A stretch of 64,000 nucleotides of DNA from Dama dama (Eukaryota; Chordata; Mammalia; Artiodactyla; Cervidae): positions 40,331,501 to 40,395,500 of the forward strand of contig NC_083710.1 in NCBI RefSeq assembly GCF_033118175.1, read 5' to 3'. Below, in pieces: positions 1-10,615 of this stretch. Under the pieces are notes generated by a model that did no database searches, had not been told where the DNA came from, and saw nothing but the letters and a program-made list of their open reading frames with translations. Each line of letters opens with the position of its first letter. Position 1 is the first letter of the stretch. Position numbers and translations under genes: made by a program.

Positions 1-1440
1 AGTCCTTCCAATGAACACCCAGAACTGATCCTTTAGGATGGACTGGATGGATCTCTTTGCATACAAGGGACTTTCAAGAGTCTTCTCCAACACCACAGTT
101 CAAAAGCGTTAATTCTTCTGTGCTCAGCTTTCATTATCGTCCAACTCTCACATCCATACATGACTATTGGAAAAACCATTGCCTTGACTAGATGGACCTT
201 TGTTGACAAAGTAATGTCACTACTTCTTAATATGCTGTCTAGGTTGGTCATAACTTTCCTTCCAAGGAGTAAGCATCTTTTAATTTCATGGCTGCAGTTA
301 CCATCTGCAGTGACTTTGGAGACCAAAACAGCAAAGTTAGCCACTGTATCCACTGCTTCCCCATCTATTTGCCATGAAGTGGTGGGACCAGATGCCATGA
401 TCTTATTTTTCTGAATGTTGAGCTTTAAGCCAACTTTTTCACTCTCCTCTTTCATTTTCCTCAAGAGATTCTTTAGTTCGTCTTCACTTTCTGCCATAAG
501 GGTGGTGTCGTCTGCATATCTGAGGTTACTGATATTTCTCCTGGCAATCTTGATTCCAACTTGTGCTTCCTCCAGCCCAGCCTTTCTCATGACATACTCT
601 GTATATAAGTTAAATAAGCAGGATGACATACAGCCTTGACATACTCCTTTTCCTATTTGGAAACAGTCTGCTGTTCCATGTCCAGTTCTAACTGTTCCTT
701 CCTGACCTGCATACAGGGTTCTCAAGAGGCAGGTCAGGTGGTCTGGTATTCCCATCTCTTTTAGAATTTTCCATAGTTTATTGTGATCCACACAGTCAAA
801 GGCTTTGGCATAGTCACTAAAGCAGAAGTAGATGTTTTCCTGGAACTCTCTTGCTTTTTTGATGATCCAGCAGATGTTGGCAATTTGATTTCTGGTTCCT
901 CTGCCTTTTCTAAAACCAGCTTGAACATCTGGAAGTTCAAGTTCACATATTGCTGAAGCCTGGCTTGGAGAATTTTAAGCATTACTTTAGTAGCGTGTGA
1001 GATGAGAGCAATTGTGTGGTAGTTTGAGCATTCTTTGGGATTTCCTTTCTTTGGGATTGGTTGAAAACTGACCTTTTCCAGTCCTGTGGCCACTGCTGAG
1101 CTTTCCAGATTTGCTGACATATTGAGTGCATCACTTTCATAGCATCATCTTTTAGGATTTGAAATAGCTCAACTAGAATTCCATCACCTCCACTATCTTT
1201 GTTCATAGTGATGCTTCCTAAAGCCCACTTGACTTCACATTCAAGGATGTGTGGCTTCAGGTGAGTGATCACACCACCATGATTATCTGGATTGTGAAGA
1301 TTTTTTTTTTTGGTACAGTTCTGTGTATTCTTGCCACCTCTTCTTAATATCTTCTGCTTCTGTTAGGTCCATACCATTTCTGTCCTTTATTGAGCCCATC
1401 TTTGCATGAAATATTCCCTTGATATCTCTAATTTTTTTGA
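1..1440 (-). mobile_element. BovB LINE (RTE clade), 3' portion, cut by window edge
   Basis: On the minus strand this reads as about 1.4 kb of BovB, a non-LTR retrotransposon found in all ruminants. It runs from the region after the endonuclease through the reverse transcriptase towards the 3' end, which lies outside the window. The copy is fairly young: the reverse transcriptase frame is open for about 250 codons. Its 5' limit at 1440 joins a piece of the same family in the opposite orientation (1441-1738), which is the structure expected from twin-primed insertion. Confidence 0.93.
33..791 (-). pseudogene. BovB reverse transcriptase fragment
   Basis: A 252-residue open stretch of the BovB polyprotein. 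It starts at the palm-domain segment MDHNKLWKILKEMGIPDHLT and contains the catalytic motif as NLRYADDTTLMAES, so the YADD aspartates are intact. The downstream family landmarks VMYGCESWT and FELWCWRRLLKVP follow. The protein copies BovB RNA into DNA at a nicked target site in the nucleus. The upstream half of the enzyme continues out of frame at 791-1270, and the frame closes early near the window edge, so no functional enzyme is expected. The initiating methionine is internal to the original frame and is not a real start. Confidence 0.88.
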
Positions 1441-1738
1441 GCCAAAGATGGAGATGCTCTATACAGTCAGCACAAACAAGACCAGGAGCTGACAGTCACT
1501 CAGATCATGAACTCCTTGTTGCCAAGTTGAAACTTAAGTTGAAGAAAGTGGGGAAAACCACTAGCCCATTCAGGTGTGACCAAAATGAAATCCCTTATGA
1601 TTATACAGTAGAAGTGAGAAATAGATTTAAGGGACTAGAGCTGATAGACAGAGTGCCTGATGAACTATGGATGCAGGTTTGTGCACTGTACAGGAGACAT
1701 GGAGCAGGACTATCCCCAAGAAAAAGAAAAAAAAAAAA
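1441..1738 (+). mobile_element. Inverted 5' segment of the same BovB
   Basis: This stretch reads as BovB on the plus strand, from the end of the endonuclease region (AAAGATGGAGATGCTCTATA) to CCCCAAGAAAAAGAAA, and then meets an A run. In family order it belongs upstream of the minus-strand segment at 1-1440, with about 200 bp missing between the two. Inverted 5' ends of this kind are the known product of twin priming during target-primed reverse transcription. The distal boundary is an internal A-rich motif. Confidence 0.85.
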
Positions 1739-1749
1739 TGACTGCCTAT

Positions 1750-3092
1750 AGATCTGATAATAATACAATCTAAAATGAAAATTCAACTTATCTGGTGTGA
1801 AAAATACGCTTTACCCTAAAGCTTCTGAATTATCAATGTGTTCAAAGGAAGTATCAGTAGTGATTATGCCTCTCATTAACCACAATTAAATTTAGTCTTT
1901 GAAGCACTATATTAACCATCCCAAGTACTTTTGTAAAAATAGGATCTATAAGCAAAATTCATGGTCATCCAAGAGAAACCAAACTTATAAGTTACTATAT
2001 CAACTTTTAAAAGTTAACGAGTAGCCTGGGGAGTTATGATTTACTGTCAGCCCACCAAGAAATGTCAGTGCCCTAGAATATGAGAAGGCAAGTGTCATCT
2101 AGCTAGATTTGTGAACTTTTCACTTTACCATTCAGTAGACAGCAAACAGGAAATTAGTCTATAAATAATTGAACTTGAAATTTTTTTGAAAGTCTATCAC
2201 AGCATGTTAAAAGCAATTTTGTTCTTAAATTAGCTCTCCATAAGTAGTAAATATGTCAAATAGCTTTTAAATAATGCAACACATAGAGCAACAGATCAGA
2301 CGGTTTAAGAGTAAGAAAAGACATTAGAAAACATGCAGGATGTATGATTTTGTTGGTTGTGTTTTCTTCTGAGAAAATTGGCATATAAATCTGATTTTAG
2401 CATGCCAATTAAAAGTAGACTATTCGCATAATGATGTTTTAACATTCTAAGAAAATAATATAAATTTGTAAATAAATATTTTAATAACTCTATTCTATTT
2501 AATGGAAGCATATATGTTTTAGCTTCCTTGAGAATAAAAATCAAGTTCCAAGTAATTCAATGCCTCATAAAGACATAAGAAGAGTTGAAGATTGAAACGA
2601 TGTTTCAAAAAAAAATTCTATGGGATGATGTTTTGTAAGTGTTCTGATCAGATATGCAAACAAGCTTTTATGTAGATTTAAAGAACCATATTCATAATAC
2701 TAAAATACTTTATACTTTTATAATGTGACATGTATAATATAGAAGAAAATGTATAACAACTTTGATCTTTTAAAAAGTATAGTTGATTTAGGTTTTTAGT
2801 ATAAAATCAAAATCTAGTGGCATTGATAATTATAAATATTTTACAAAACTAAAAGTTATATGAAATAAAGTGTTGCATGGCAATAAATATATACTAAGGG
2901 GGCATTAGTTTGTGTAAATAGAGTTATTAATTTTTTAAAATGTTAATTCAAAACTTATAGAAAGTTTTAATGATACTACAAATAATTTTCTTATTACTGA
3001 ATTAGTTAAGGCACTGACATAATGAAACATTACCTAAGAATATTTGAGTGTATATTTCTTAAAAAGAAGGATATCCTCATATACAACCCTGT
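1750..3092. other. AT-rich sequence without recognised features
   Basis: About 1.3 kb of unique-looking AT-rich DNA. Short open frames here (for example 2305-2544 on the minus strand) show no family resemblance and no splice context. I recognise no repeat. Confidence 0.6.
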
Positions 3093-3102
3093 AAAACCAT
3101 CA

Positions 3103-3402
3103 GTCCATCCTAAAGGAGATCAGTCCTGAGTATTCTTTGGAAGGACTGATGTTGAAGCTGAAACTCCAGTACTTTGGCCACCTGATGCAAAGAGCTGACT
3201 CATTTGAAAAGACCCTGATGTTGCGAAAAATTGAAAGCAGGAGGAGAAGGGGACGACAGAGGATGAGATGGTTGGATGGCATCACTGACTCAATGGGCAT
3301 GAGTTTGGGTAAACTCTGGGAGTTGGTGATAGGGAGGCCTGGTGTGCTGTGGTCCATGGAGTCGCAAAGAGTCAGACACGACTGAGCGACTGAACTGAAC
3401 TG
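3103..3402 (+). mobile_element. BovB 3' end, 5'-truncated, with target-site duplication
   Basis: The last 300 bp of BovB, ending in the family tail of ACTGA repeats (GACTGAACTGAACTG). It is flanked by the 10-bp direct repeat AAAACCATCA at 3093-3102 and 3403-3412, so it is a complete, severely 5'-truncated insertion. It is too short to contain any enzyme domain. Confidence 0.92.
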
Positions 3403-3552
3403 AAAACCATCATTATCAGGAAATTGACATTGGGAAAGTGCTTTAAGAATCTGAAATTATCTTACTCCTAATCAAAGTTTTAATTTACCTACTCATTTAT
3501 AGCAATCTTTTTCATAAAGATTGCCTATTTAAAAAAAAATTCTTTGTCATAT

Positions 3553-3672
3553 TCCCTTCTGGAGGAGGAGATGGCAACTTACTTCAGGATTCTTGTCTGG
3601 AAAATTCCATAGACAGAGGAGCCTGACAGGGTTTATGGGGTCATAAAAGGACAGCCATGACTGAGCACATGT
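3553..3672 (+). mobile_element. Bov-tA-type SINE, 3' half only
   Basis: The body of a Bov-tA SINE (GGAGATGGCAAC ... ATTCTTGTCTGGAAAATTCC ... GGACAGCCATGACTGAGCA) without its tRNA-like head. Its head-to-body junction is replaced by AT-rich DNA. Confidence 0.8.
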
Positions 3673-3719
3673 CACATATTCTTTTAGTGTTATTTATTTT
3701 GATGAACTATCCCAGATTT

Positions 3720-3931
3720 CTAGGGCTTCCCTGGTGGCTCAATGGCAAAGAATCCACCTGCAATGCAGGTGATGTGGGATTGAGTCCTGGTTTGGAAAGA
3801 GCCTCTGGAGAAGGAAATGGCAACCCACTCCAGTATTCTTGCCTAGAAAATCCCATGGACAGAGGAACCTAGAGGGCTGTAGTCCATGGAGATGCAAAAG
3901 TTGGACAGGACTTAGTGACTAAATCACCACC
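3720..3931 (+). mobile_element. Bov-tA SINE, complete
   Basis: A ruminant SINE with a tRNA-derived head (GGGCTTCCCTGGTGGCTCA) carrying internal RNA polymerase III promoter boxes, followed by the BovB-related body. It is flanked by the 11-bp duplication ATCCYAGATTT (3709-3719 and 3932-3942, one mismatch). It has no coding capacity and relies on LINE proteins for mobility. Confidence 0.9.
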
Positions 3932-4254
3932 ATCCTAGATTTGCTCCACCAAAACATCTTCAAGATAGCTTTTGTGTGACTTTGACAGGCTTATTTCATT
4001 TTTTGATCTCATCCCTAGGAAGTAAAATATTTCAGATCATTTTCTAAGTTTTTGACCCAGGCCTAGAAATAGTCATTTCTCTAGGGAACCTTGATTCCTT
4101 TTAGGGGAGAATGGTATTTATAAACTATTATCAGGGCATAAGTTGTTCTCTTTGTTTTTGAGTTGTCACTACTCTTTTCTTTTCTTAGTGGACAGAGCCA
4201 GGGAATATATCAGTGTATGAAAGTACACACACAGATAGATCTTCCTTTACTTAA

Positions 4255-4620
4255 AAATGTTTCATGTCCTGATAAATCTATCATAAACTGAAAATATTGT
4301 AGGTCAAAAATACATTTAATACACCTGACTTAACAAAAGCATAGCTTAGTTTAGCCTCCTTAAAAGTGTCCAAAACATTGACATTAATCTACAGTCAGGC
4401 AAAATCATCCAACATAAAGTCTATTTTGTGATAATGATATTGAATATCTCATATAATTTATCAAATATTGTACTGAAAATCAGTAGCAGAATGGTTGTAT
4501 GGGTCCAGAACAGTTGTGTTTCCATTATTTATTCTTGTGATTGTGTGGCTGACTGAGAACTATGGACTTCTGGTAATGTGCACTTGTAAGAAGGTTTTAT
4601 CAATAGTAAATAGTATGCTA
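4255..4620. mobile_element. Tigger-type DNA transposon relic (TcMar)
   Basis: The stretch with TATCATAAACTGAAAATATT, CATTTAATACACCTGACTTA, CATAGCTTAGTTTAGCC and CAGAATGGTTGTATGGG matches my memory of a mammal-wide, non-coding Tigger derivative. There is no transposase frame. The family assignment is from recognition only, and orientation was not determined. Confidence 0.6.
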
Positions 4621-4765
4621 CTACACTATCCATTGCTGGTTGAATTTGCTGATGTGAAGCCATGGATATGAAAGTTTGGCTAGAAATTATACTTAGATAC
4701 TTAGATATTTGCATGGAGACCCAGTGCTCCTAACCCCCATGTTGTTCAAGGGTCAATTGTACACA
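4621..4765. mobile_element. MER2-like Tigger fragment
   Basis: TTGCTGGTTGAATTTGCTGA, AGCCATGGATATG and the end motif TGTTGTTCAAGGGTCAATTG resemble the MER2 branch of Tigger elements. It may be part of the same relic as the preceding feature or a second copy. The flanking CA/TA-rich stretch (4757-4876) is simple sequence. Confidence 0.55.
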
Positions 4766-4877
4766 TACACACATACATATACAACTGTTTATGGGTCCAG
4801 GTGTGGTGTATATAATCGATACATATAAACATTTACATCCATTTATGTATATATGGGTATACATATGCATATGTATG

Positions 4878-5085
4878 GGCTTCCCAGGTGGCACTTTTGG
4901 TAAAAAACCAGCCTGCCAATGCAGGAGACTTGAGAGACTTGGGTTTGATCCCTGGGTTAGAAAGATCCTCTGGAGGAGGGCATGGCAACTCACTCCAGTA
5001 TTGTTGCCTGGAGAATCCCATTGATAGAGAAGCCTGGCAGTCTGGTTGCAAAGAGTCAGACACACAAGGGACTTGGCACGCATGC
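4878..5085 (+). mobile_element. Bov-tA SINE
   Basis: tRNA-like head (GGGCTTCCCAGGTGGC), B-box-like GGTTTGATCCC, and body ending in CAAAGAGTCAGACACACAAG. It sits in TATG/CATG simple sequence that looks duplicated on both sides (ATGTATG), the probable target site. Confidence 0.87.
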
Positions 5086-5109
5086 ACACATGTATATGTA
5101 TGTTGATAT

Positions 5110-5905
5110 CTGTACACATATGGATATATAAATACACTACTACAAATTCACACCAACATCTCTAGTTCCTATCCAGTATCCAGTTTTAATTTTGTCCCTT
5201 AATATATTTACAGCTTTTTTCTCTATCAGTGGGGAAACTGGCCATAACAATCTTCAATCAATTTTCTTAATTGATGCTTCTCAATCTCCTGTTGCTGCTG
5301 CTGCCCAACTTCATAGTGAAAATACCCTCCTCAAACCCACTTAGGATCTATCCACTCTGCATGATAATTCATACATAGCTACATGGTACCTAGTAAATGT
5401 GGGGATAAATGAGAAGATAAATTGTGGTTGATAACAAGACTTGGTGGTCACCATCCATTTCAATATTCTTCTACCATGTCTTTTTCAGTGGCAAAGTTGA
5501 AAACTGAGTTTCCAAGATTTATTTGCAATCATTGTTCTTGTCATTTAATAGCCACTAACTGGATGTATTCATGAAATTTTTGCAAAGTCAGAAGAAAGAA
5601 GTCAGACTGAATTTATATTCCACTCCTCCTATTGTTTCCACAAACATGTCATGATGGGGGTATCTTATTCTGTATTTTTGTCTCTTAGTTTCACAGTACT
5701 CAAAGTTTCTCATTATGATGCTTCTCACAGTTTCTCATTATGGTGCTAATCATGGATGGCGTACTTAGATAGTGCTTATTTAGTTGTAGTATTAATACTA
5801 TAGCCAGAGGTTGTAATGGTAGCTTTCAGAGTGAAGAATAGGCTCTAGCTGCCTCATTTACTTGGTTCTTTAGTCTCAAAGTCACTTTTGAAATCCAAAT
5901 TAGAA
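5110..5905. other. Unannotated stretch
   Basis: About 800 bp of non-repetitive AT-rich DNA with a small GCTGCT run near 5293. I see no exon, RNA gene or repeat family in it. Confidence 0.5.
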
Positions 5906-5911
5906 TTTGCT

Positions 5912-6230
5912 TCATTTCATTGATAGCTCAATTGGTAAAGAATCTGCTTGCAATGCAGGAGACCCTGGTTGGATTCCTGGGTCAGGAAGATCTGCTGGAG
6001 AAGGGACAGGCTATCCACTCCAGTATTCTTGGGTTTCCCTTGTGGCTCAGCTGGCAAAGAATCTGCCTGCAATGCAGGAGACCTTGGTTCAATCCCAGGG
6101 TTGAGAAGATCCCCCGGAGAAGGGAAAGGCTACTCCCTCCAGTTGATTCTAGCCTGGAGAATTCCATGGACTGTCTAGTTCATGGGGTTGCAAAGAGTTG
6201 GATAAGACTGAGTGACTTTCACTTCACTTC
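5912..6230 (+). mobile_element. Dimeric SINE of Bov-A2 type
   Basis: Two tRNA-like heads in tandem (about 5918 and 6034, both with GCAATGCAGGAGACC) followed by one body and the tail TTTCACTTCACTTCACATTC. This two-headed arrangement recurs at 34889, 44590, 50919 and 63481 in this window. Confidence 0.85.
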
Positions 6231-6239
6231 ACATTCCAC

Positions 6240-6960
6240 TCACTGTGCATTCATCCTCTCATTACAACAGGATTTGGAGCTATTCAAGCCACTCTATCTC
6301 AAGGAACCAAAAGTGAGTTCATGATCTTTTAATGCCATGTTAGCATATCTATTAATCTGTAAATTTGGATATATGTAGTAGCAGTATCCTAATGTTACTT
6401 GGAAGTTATCTATGCAAAGTCAGGTTTTAGCAAATTTTGAATGTGGTAATAATTTACAAGAGTATGTGACTTATGTTTCCAGTGCACCTAAGTCATGCTT
6501 GCTGCAGTGACAGTTGTTTCACATACACTGAGGAGCCCAAGAGAAATGTATTATGATCTGTTGCCTAAAACAAACAAACAAACAAAAACCAAAAATCTAT
6601 TGGCTTTTATTTTTGTGTCCTGCAAATATCCTAGTTCAAGCTGGAATGAGACTACTAAAGCATCAAAATCTCACTTAAGGATTTTTTTGAAAGATGGTAA
6701 AGAATAGAACATTTTAGTACACTAAACTTCAAGTTTTATAGCTTTTTAGTGCCCCTTAGAAGGGGAATAGTCCAGTAGTACCGATCTACAATGATTCACG
6801 GATGACTAATTACTCTTTTGTAAACAATCTGGAATTTGGAATAATCAAGAAGGAAGAATTGTTTATAAGGAGGTTTAGGTGATATGAGTAAAATTCTAAA
6901 ATTAGTTTTAGAATAGGATAGTTTCTTTAAAATCCAAATATTTACCAATACTTGTAATAA
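6240..6960. other. Unannotated stretch
   Basis: Unique-looking sequence with an AAAC microrepeat near 6570. No recognised feature. Confidence 0.5.
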
Positions 6961-6994
6961 TCATGTGGGCAAAGAAGACCCATTCTTTGGACTA

Positions 6995-7420
6995 TTTTAG
7001 CTATTTGTTGAGTACTTTATATGTACTAGACATTATTCTACATTCAGGGATATAAATATCACAAATAGGCAAAATTTTTTATCCTCATGTAAACTTCATA
7101 GAGTTGTGGAGAGAGATAAAGTATATATAACATTAGGATACATAAAACATCAGATAATATTTTGTATTAAAAGACAGGCAACTATTGGAAGTGGTTATAA
7201 TGTTATGCAGAGTGATTAATGTAGCAGAGATTAGAATGTGGTGAGAGTAAATAATACTGTTACATGAGGAAAAATCATTTCAGCAAAAGGAAGCATGAGT
7301 ACAAAGTCTCTGAGTAAGAGTAATATCTGATCTATTTCAGAAACATTGAGAAAGCCAGTGTTACTTAAACAGAATGTAAGACAAGGGGGATTTAATAGGA
7401 CATAAATGGTTAGCTAGATC
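6995..7420 (+). mobile_element. Ancient mammal-wide repeat, family not assigned
   Basis: The order TTGTTGAGTACTTTATATGT, then ATCCTCATGTAAACTTCATAG, then GAAGCATGAGTACAAAGTCT and AAAGCCAGTGTTACTT follows a well-known old interspersed repeat of placental mammals (L2/MIR age). It is heavily diverged and I cannot name the family with confidence. It has no coding capacity. Confidence 0.4.
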
Positions 7421-7596
7421 TCTTTTATTTTGAAGGGTATTGAAAGAAACTTGGTTTTTTTCTCTAAATGATGTGGAAACTCAATAGAAGTATTTTTCTT
7501 TGTTTGTTTGTTTTAGCAGAGAAGCAACCTGATATAAGTTAATTTAAAAGAATCATAGGGACTACTATGTGGAGAAAATGGTGGAATGAGAGAAAT

Positions 7597-7840
7597 TCAG
7601 TTCAGTTCAGTTCAGTCGCTCAGCAGTGTTCGACTCTTTGCAACCCCATGAACCACAGCACACCAGGCCTCCCTGTCCATCACCAACTGCTGGAGTCTAC
7701 CCAAACCAATGTCCATTGAGTTGGTGATGCCATCCAACCATCTCATCCTCTGTTGTCAACCTCTCCTCCTCCCCTCTACCTTTCCCTGCCTCAGGGACTT
7801 CTCAAATGAGTCATCTTTTCACATCAAGTGGCCAAAGAAT
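7597..7840 (-). mobile_element. BovB 3' end (left part of mosaic)
   Basis: Terminal 240 bp of BovB in minus orientation, starting with the tail repeat TTCAGTTCAGTTCAGT. It stops at GTGGCCAAAG and passes through the A/T-rich junction TTTTGAGAATTTT into a plus-strand BovB segment. It is the first of four abutting BovB pieces spanning 7.6-10.2 kb. Confidence 0.85.
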
Positions 7841-7852
7841 TTTGAGAATTTT

Positions 7853-9146
7853 GCTCAAACTACTGCACAATTGCACTCATCTCACATGCTAGTAAAGTAA
7901 TGCTCAAAATTCTCCAAGCCAGGCTTCAGCAATACATGAACCATGAACTTCCAGATGTTCAAGCTGGTTTTAGAAAAGGCAGAGGAACCAGAGATCAAAT
8001 TGCCAACATCTGCTGGATCATCGAAAAAGCATGAGAGTTCCAGATAAACATCTATTTCTGCTTTACTGACTATGCAAAAGCCTTTGATTGTGTGGATCAC
8101 AATAAACTGTGGAAAATTCTGAAGGAGATGGGAATACCAGACCACCTGACCTTACTCTTGAGAAACCTGTATGGAGGTCAGGAAGCAACAGTTACAACTG
8201 AACATGGAACAATAGACTGGTTCCAAATAGGAAAAGGAGTACGTCGAGGCTGTATATTGTCACCCTGCTTATTTAACTTATGTGTAGAGTACATCATGAG
8301 AAATGCTGGGCTGGAAGAAGCACAAGCTGGAATCAAGATTGCCAGGAGAAATATCAATAACCTCAGATATGCAGATGACACCACCCTTATGGCAGATAGT
8401 GAAGAACTAAAGAGTCTCTTGATGAAAGTGCAAGAGGAGAGTGAAAAGGTTGGCTTAAAGCTCAACATTCAGAAAACTAAGATCATGGCATCTGGTCCCA
8501 TCACCTCATGGGAAATAAATGGGGAGACAGTGGAAACAGTGTCAGAATTTATTTTTGTGGGCTCCAAAATCACTGCAGATGGTGACTGCAGCCATGAAAT
8601 TAAAAGACTCTTACTCCTTGGAAGGAAAGTTATGACCAACCTAGATAGCATATTAAAAAGCAGAGATATTACTTTGCCAACAAATGTCCGTCTGGTCAAG
8701 GCTATGGTTTTTCCAGTGGTCATGTATGGATGTGAGAGTTGGACTGTGAAGAAAGCTGAGCACTGAAAAATTGATGCTTTTGAACTGTGGTGTTGGAGAA
8801 GACTCTCGAGAGTCCCTTGGACTGCAAGGAGATCCAACCAGTCCATCCTAAAGGCGATCAGTCCTGGGTGTTCATTGGAAGGACTGATGCTGAAGCTGAA
8901 ACTCCAGTACTTTGGCCACCTCATGCGAAGAGTTGACTCATGGGAAAAGACCCTGATGCTTGGAGGGATTGGGGGCAGGAGGAGAAGGGGATGACAGAGG
9001 ATGAGATGGCTGGATGGCATCACCGACTCGATGGGCATGAGTTTGAGTAAACTCCGGGAGTTGGTGATGGACAGGGAGCCTGGCGTGCTGTGATTCATGG
9101 GATCGCAAAGAGTCGGACACGACTGAGCGACTGAACTGAACTGAAC
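7853..9146 (+). mobile_element. BovB 3' 1.3 kb (inverted central part of mosaic)
   Basis: Plus-strand BovB from GCTCAAACTACTGCACAATT in the reverse transcriptase to the true 3' tail ACTGAACTGAACTGAAC. The tail directly abuts a minus-strand BovB segment at 9147. In element coordinates the start of this piece lies within about 10 bp of the end of that neighbour, which is the pattern left by an inversion rather than by two unrelated insertions. Confidence 0.88.
8092..8766 (+). pseudogene. BovB reverse transcriptase fragment, nearly intact palm
   Basis: A 224-residue frame with the palm motifs VRRGCILSPCLFNL and NLRYADDTTLMADS (YADD intact), then TADGDCSHEIKRLLLLGRKV and VVMYGCESWTVKKAEH. It is closed by a TGA at the position where other copies continue into a conserved RRIDAFELW segment. 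Upstream the same frame is broken by a TGA near 8034 (GCATGAGAG in place of GCAAGAGAG). It would encode the polymerase core of the BovB protein but lacks the endonuclease and the C-terminus, so it cannot act alone. Confidence 0.88.
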
Positions 9147-9811
9147 TTCTTTGGGATTGGAATGAAAACTGACCTTTTTCAGTCCTTTGGCCACTGCTGA
9201 CTTTTCCAAATTTGCTGACATATTGTGTGCAGCACTTTCACAACAACATCTTTTAGGATTTGAAATAGCTCAACTGGAATTCCATCACCTCCACTAGCTT
9301 TGTTCATAGTGATGTTTCCTAAGGCCCACTTGACTTCACATTCCAGGATGTCTGGCTCTAGGTGAGTGTGAGTGATCACACCATCGTGATTATCTGGGTC
9401 GTGAAGATCTTTTTTGTACAATTCTTTGTGTATTCTTGCCACCTCTTCTTATTATCTTCTGCTTCTGTTAGGTCCATACTATTTCTGTCCTTTATTGAAC
9501 CCATCTTTGCATGAAGTATTCCCTTGATTTCTCTAATTTTCTTGAAGAGATCTCTAGTCTTTCCCATTCTATTGTTTTCCTCTATTTCTTTGCATTATTC
9601 ACTGAGGAAGGCGTTTTTTAACCTGTCCTTGCTATTCTTTGGAACTCTGAATTCAAATGGATATATCTTTCCTTTTCTCCTTTCCTTTTCACTTCTCTTC
9701 TTCTCACAGCTGTTTCTAAGTCCTCCTCAGACAGCCATTTTGCTCTTTTGCATTTCTTTTTCTTGGGGATGGCCTTGATTCCTGTCTCCTGTACAGTGTC
9801 ACTAACCTCCG
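9147..9811 (-). mobile_element. BovB middle segment (right part of mosaic)
   Basis: Minus-strand BovB from TTCTTTGGGATTGGAATG back towards the linker that precedes the reverse transcriptase (ATGGCCTTGATTCCTGTCTC). It continues the element order of the left fragment only if the 7853-9146 block is flipped back. Its 5' boundary joins a plus-strand BovB piece. Confidence 0.85.
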
Positions 9812-10163
9812 TGCATAGACTCTACACATGGACGTCACCAGATGGCCAACACCGAAATCAGGTTGATTATATTCTTTGCAGCCAAAACGGAGAAGCTCTA
9901 TACAGTCAGCCAAAACAAGACTGGGAGCTGACTGTGGCACAAATAGTGAACTCCTTATTGCCAAATTCAGATTTAAATTGAAGAAAGTGGGGAAAACAAC
10001 TAGACTATTCAGGTATGATATAAATCAAATCCCTTATGACTGTACAGTGGAAGTGAGAAATAGATTTAAGGGATTAGATCTGATAGAGTGCCTGATGAGC
10101 TATGGATGGAAGTTCGTGACATTGTACAGGAGATGGGAATCAAGACCATCCCCAAGAAAAAGA
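9812..10163 (+). mobile_element. Inverted BovB 5' segment
   Basis: Plus-strand BovB from the end of the endonuclease (CTCTACACATGGACGTCACC, ATATTCTTTGCAGCC) to CCCCAAGAAAAAGA. It overlaps the minus-strand neighbour by about 45 bp in element coordinates, since both contain the GACATTGTACAGGAGA region. This is a second twin-primed 5' inversion, and its distal boundary is the same A-rich motif as at 1738. Confidence 0.83.
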
Positions 10164-10435
10164 TTTCCCTCAATGACTTACAAATCTTACACTGATGTAA
10201 TTTTCCATTGAGAAACAGTGCTTATCCAAATTTATATGCATCCTTCCGATGCCTATTATTTTAAAAATTTATTTGCCTGCAATGATAGTAATATAAACTT
10301 TCTAGAGATCTATGCGGCAAGAGTAACTTATCTTCCTTTGCATAGACAATGATTCTAGTCTATTGACTAAATCTGAGAATTTTGTTTAAAAAATACATCT
10401 ATTAAACTAATTTCTGGAATATAAAATATTGTGTG

Positions 10436-10614
10436 TGCTTAGTCACTTAGTCGTTTCCAACTCTTTGTGACCCCATGGATTATTACAGTCCATGGAATTC
10501 ACTAGGACAGAATACTGAAGTGGGTTGCCTTTCCCTTCCCCAGGGGATCTTCCCAACCCAGGTGTTGAATCCAGGTCTCCCGATTCTTTACCAGCTGAGC
10601 CACAAGGGAAGCCC
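10436..10614 (-). mobile_element. Bov-tA SINE
   Basis: Minus-strand SINE. The plus strand reads GTTTCCAACTCTTTGTGACC (body end) through to GAGCCACAAGGGAAGCCC (reverse complement of the tRNA-like head). Confidence 0.87.
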
Positions 10615-10615
10615 A

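Noticed and set aside
8092..8766. Nearly intact reverse transcriptase frame that could be an active or domesticated BovB
   Set aside because: It lacks the endonuclease and C-terminus, is preceded by a stop in the same frame and sits in a rearranged mosaic.
7597..9146. Simple twin priming as the cause of the whole 7.6-10.2 kb mosaic
   Set aside because: Twin priming inverts the 5' part and leaves the 3' tail at the outer edge. Here a 3' tail points inward at 9146, so an additional inversion or insertion is required.
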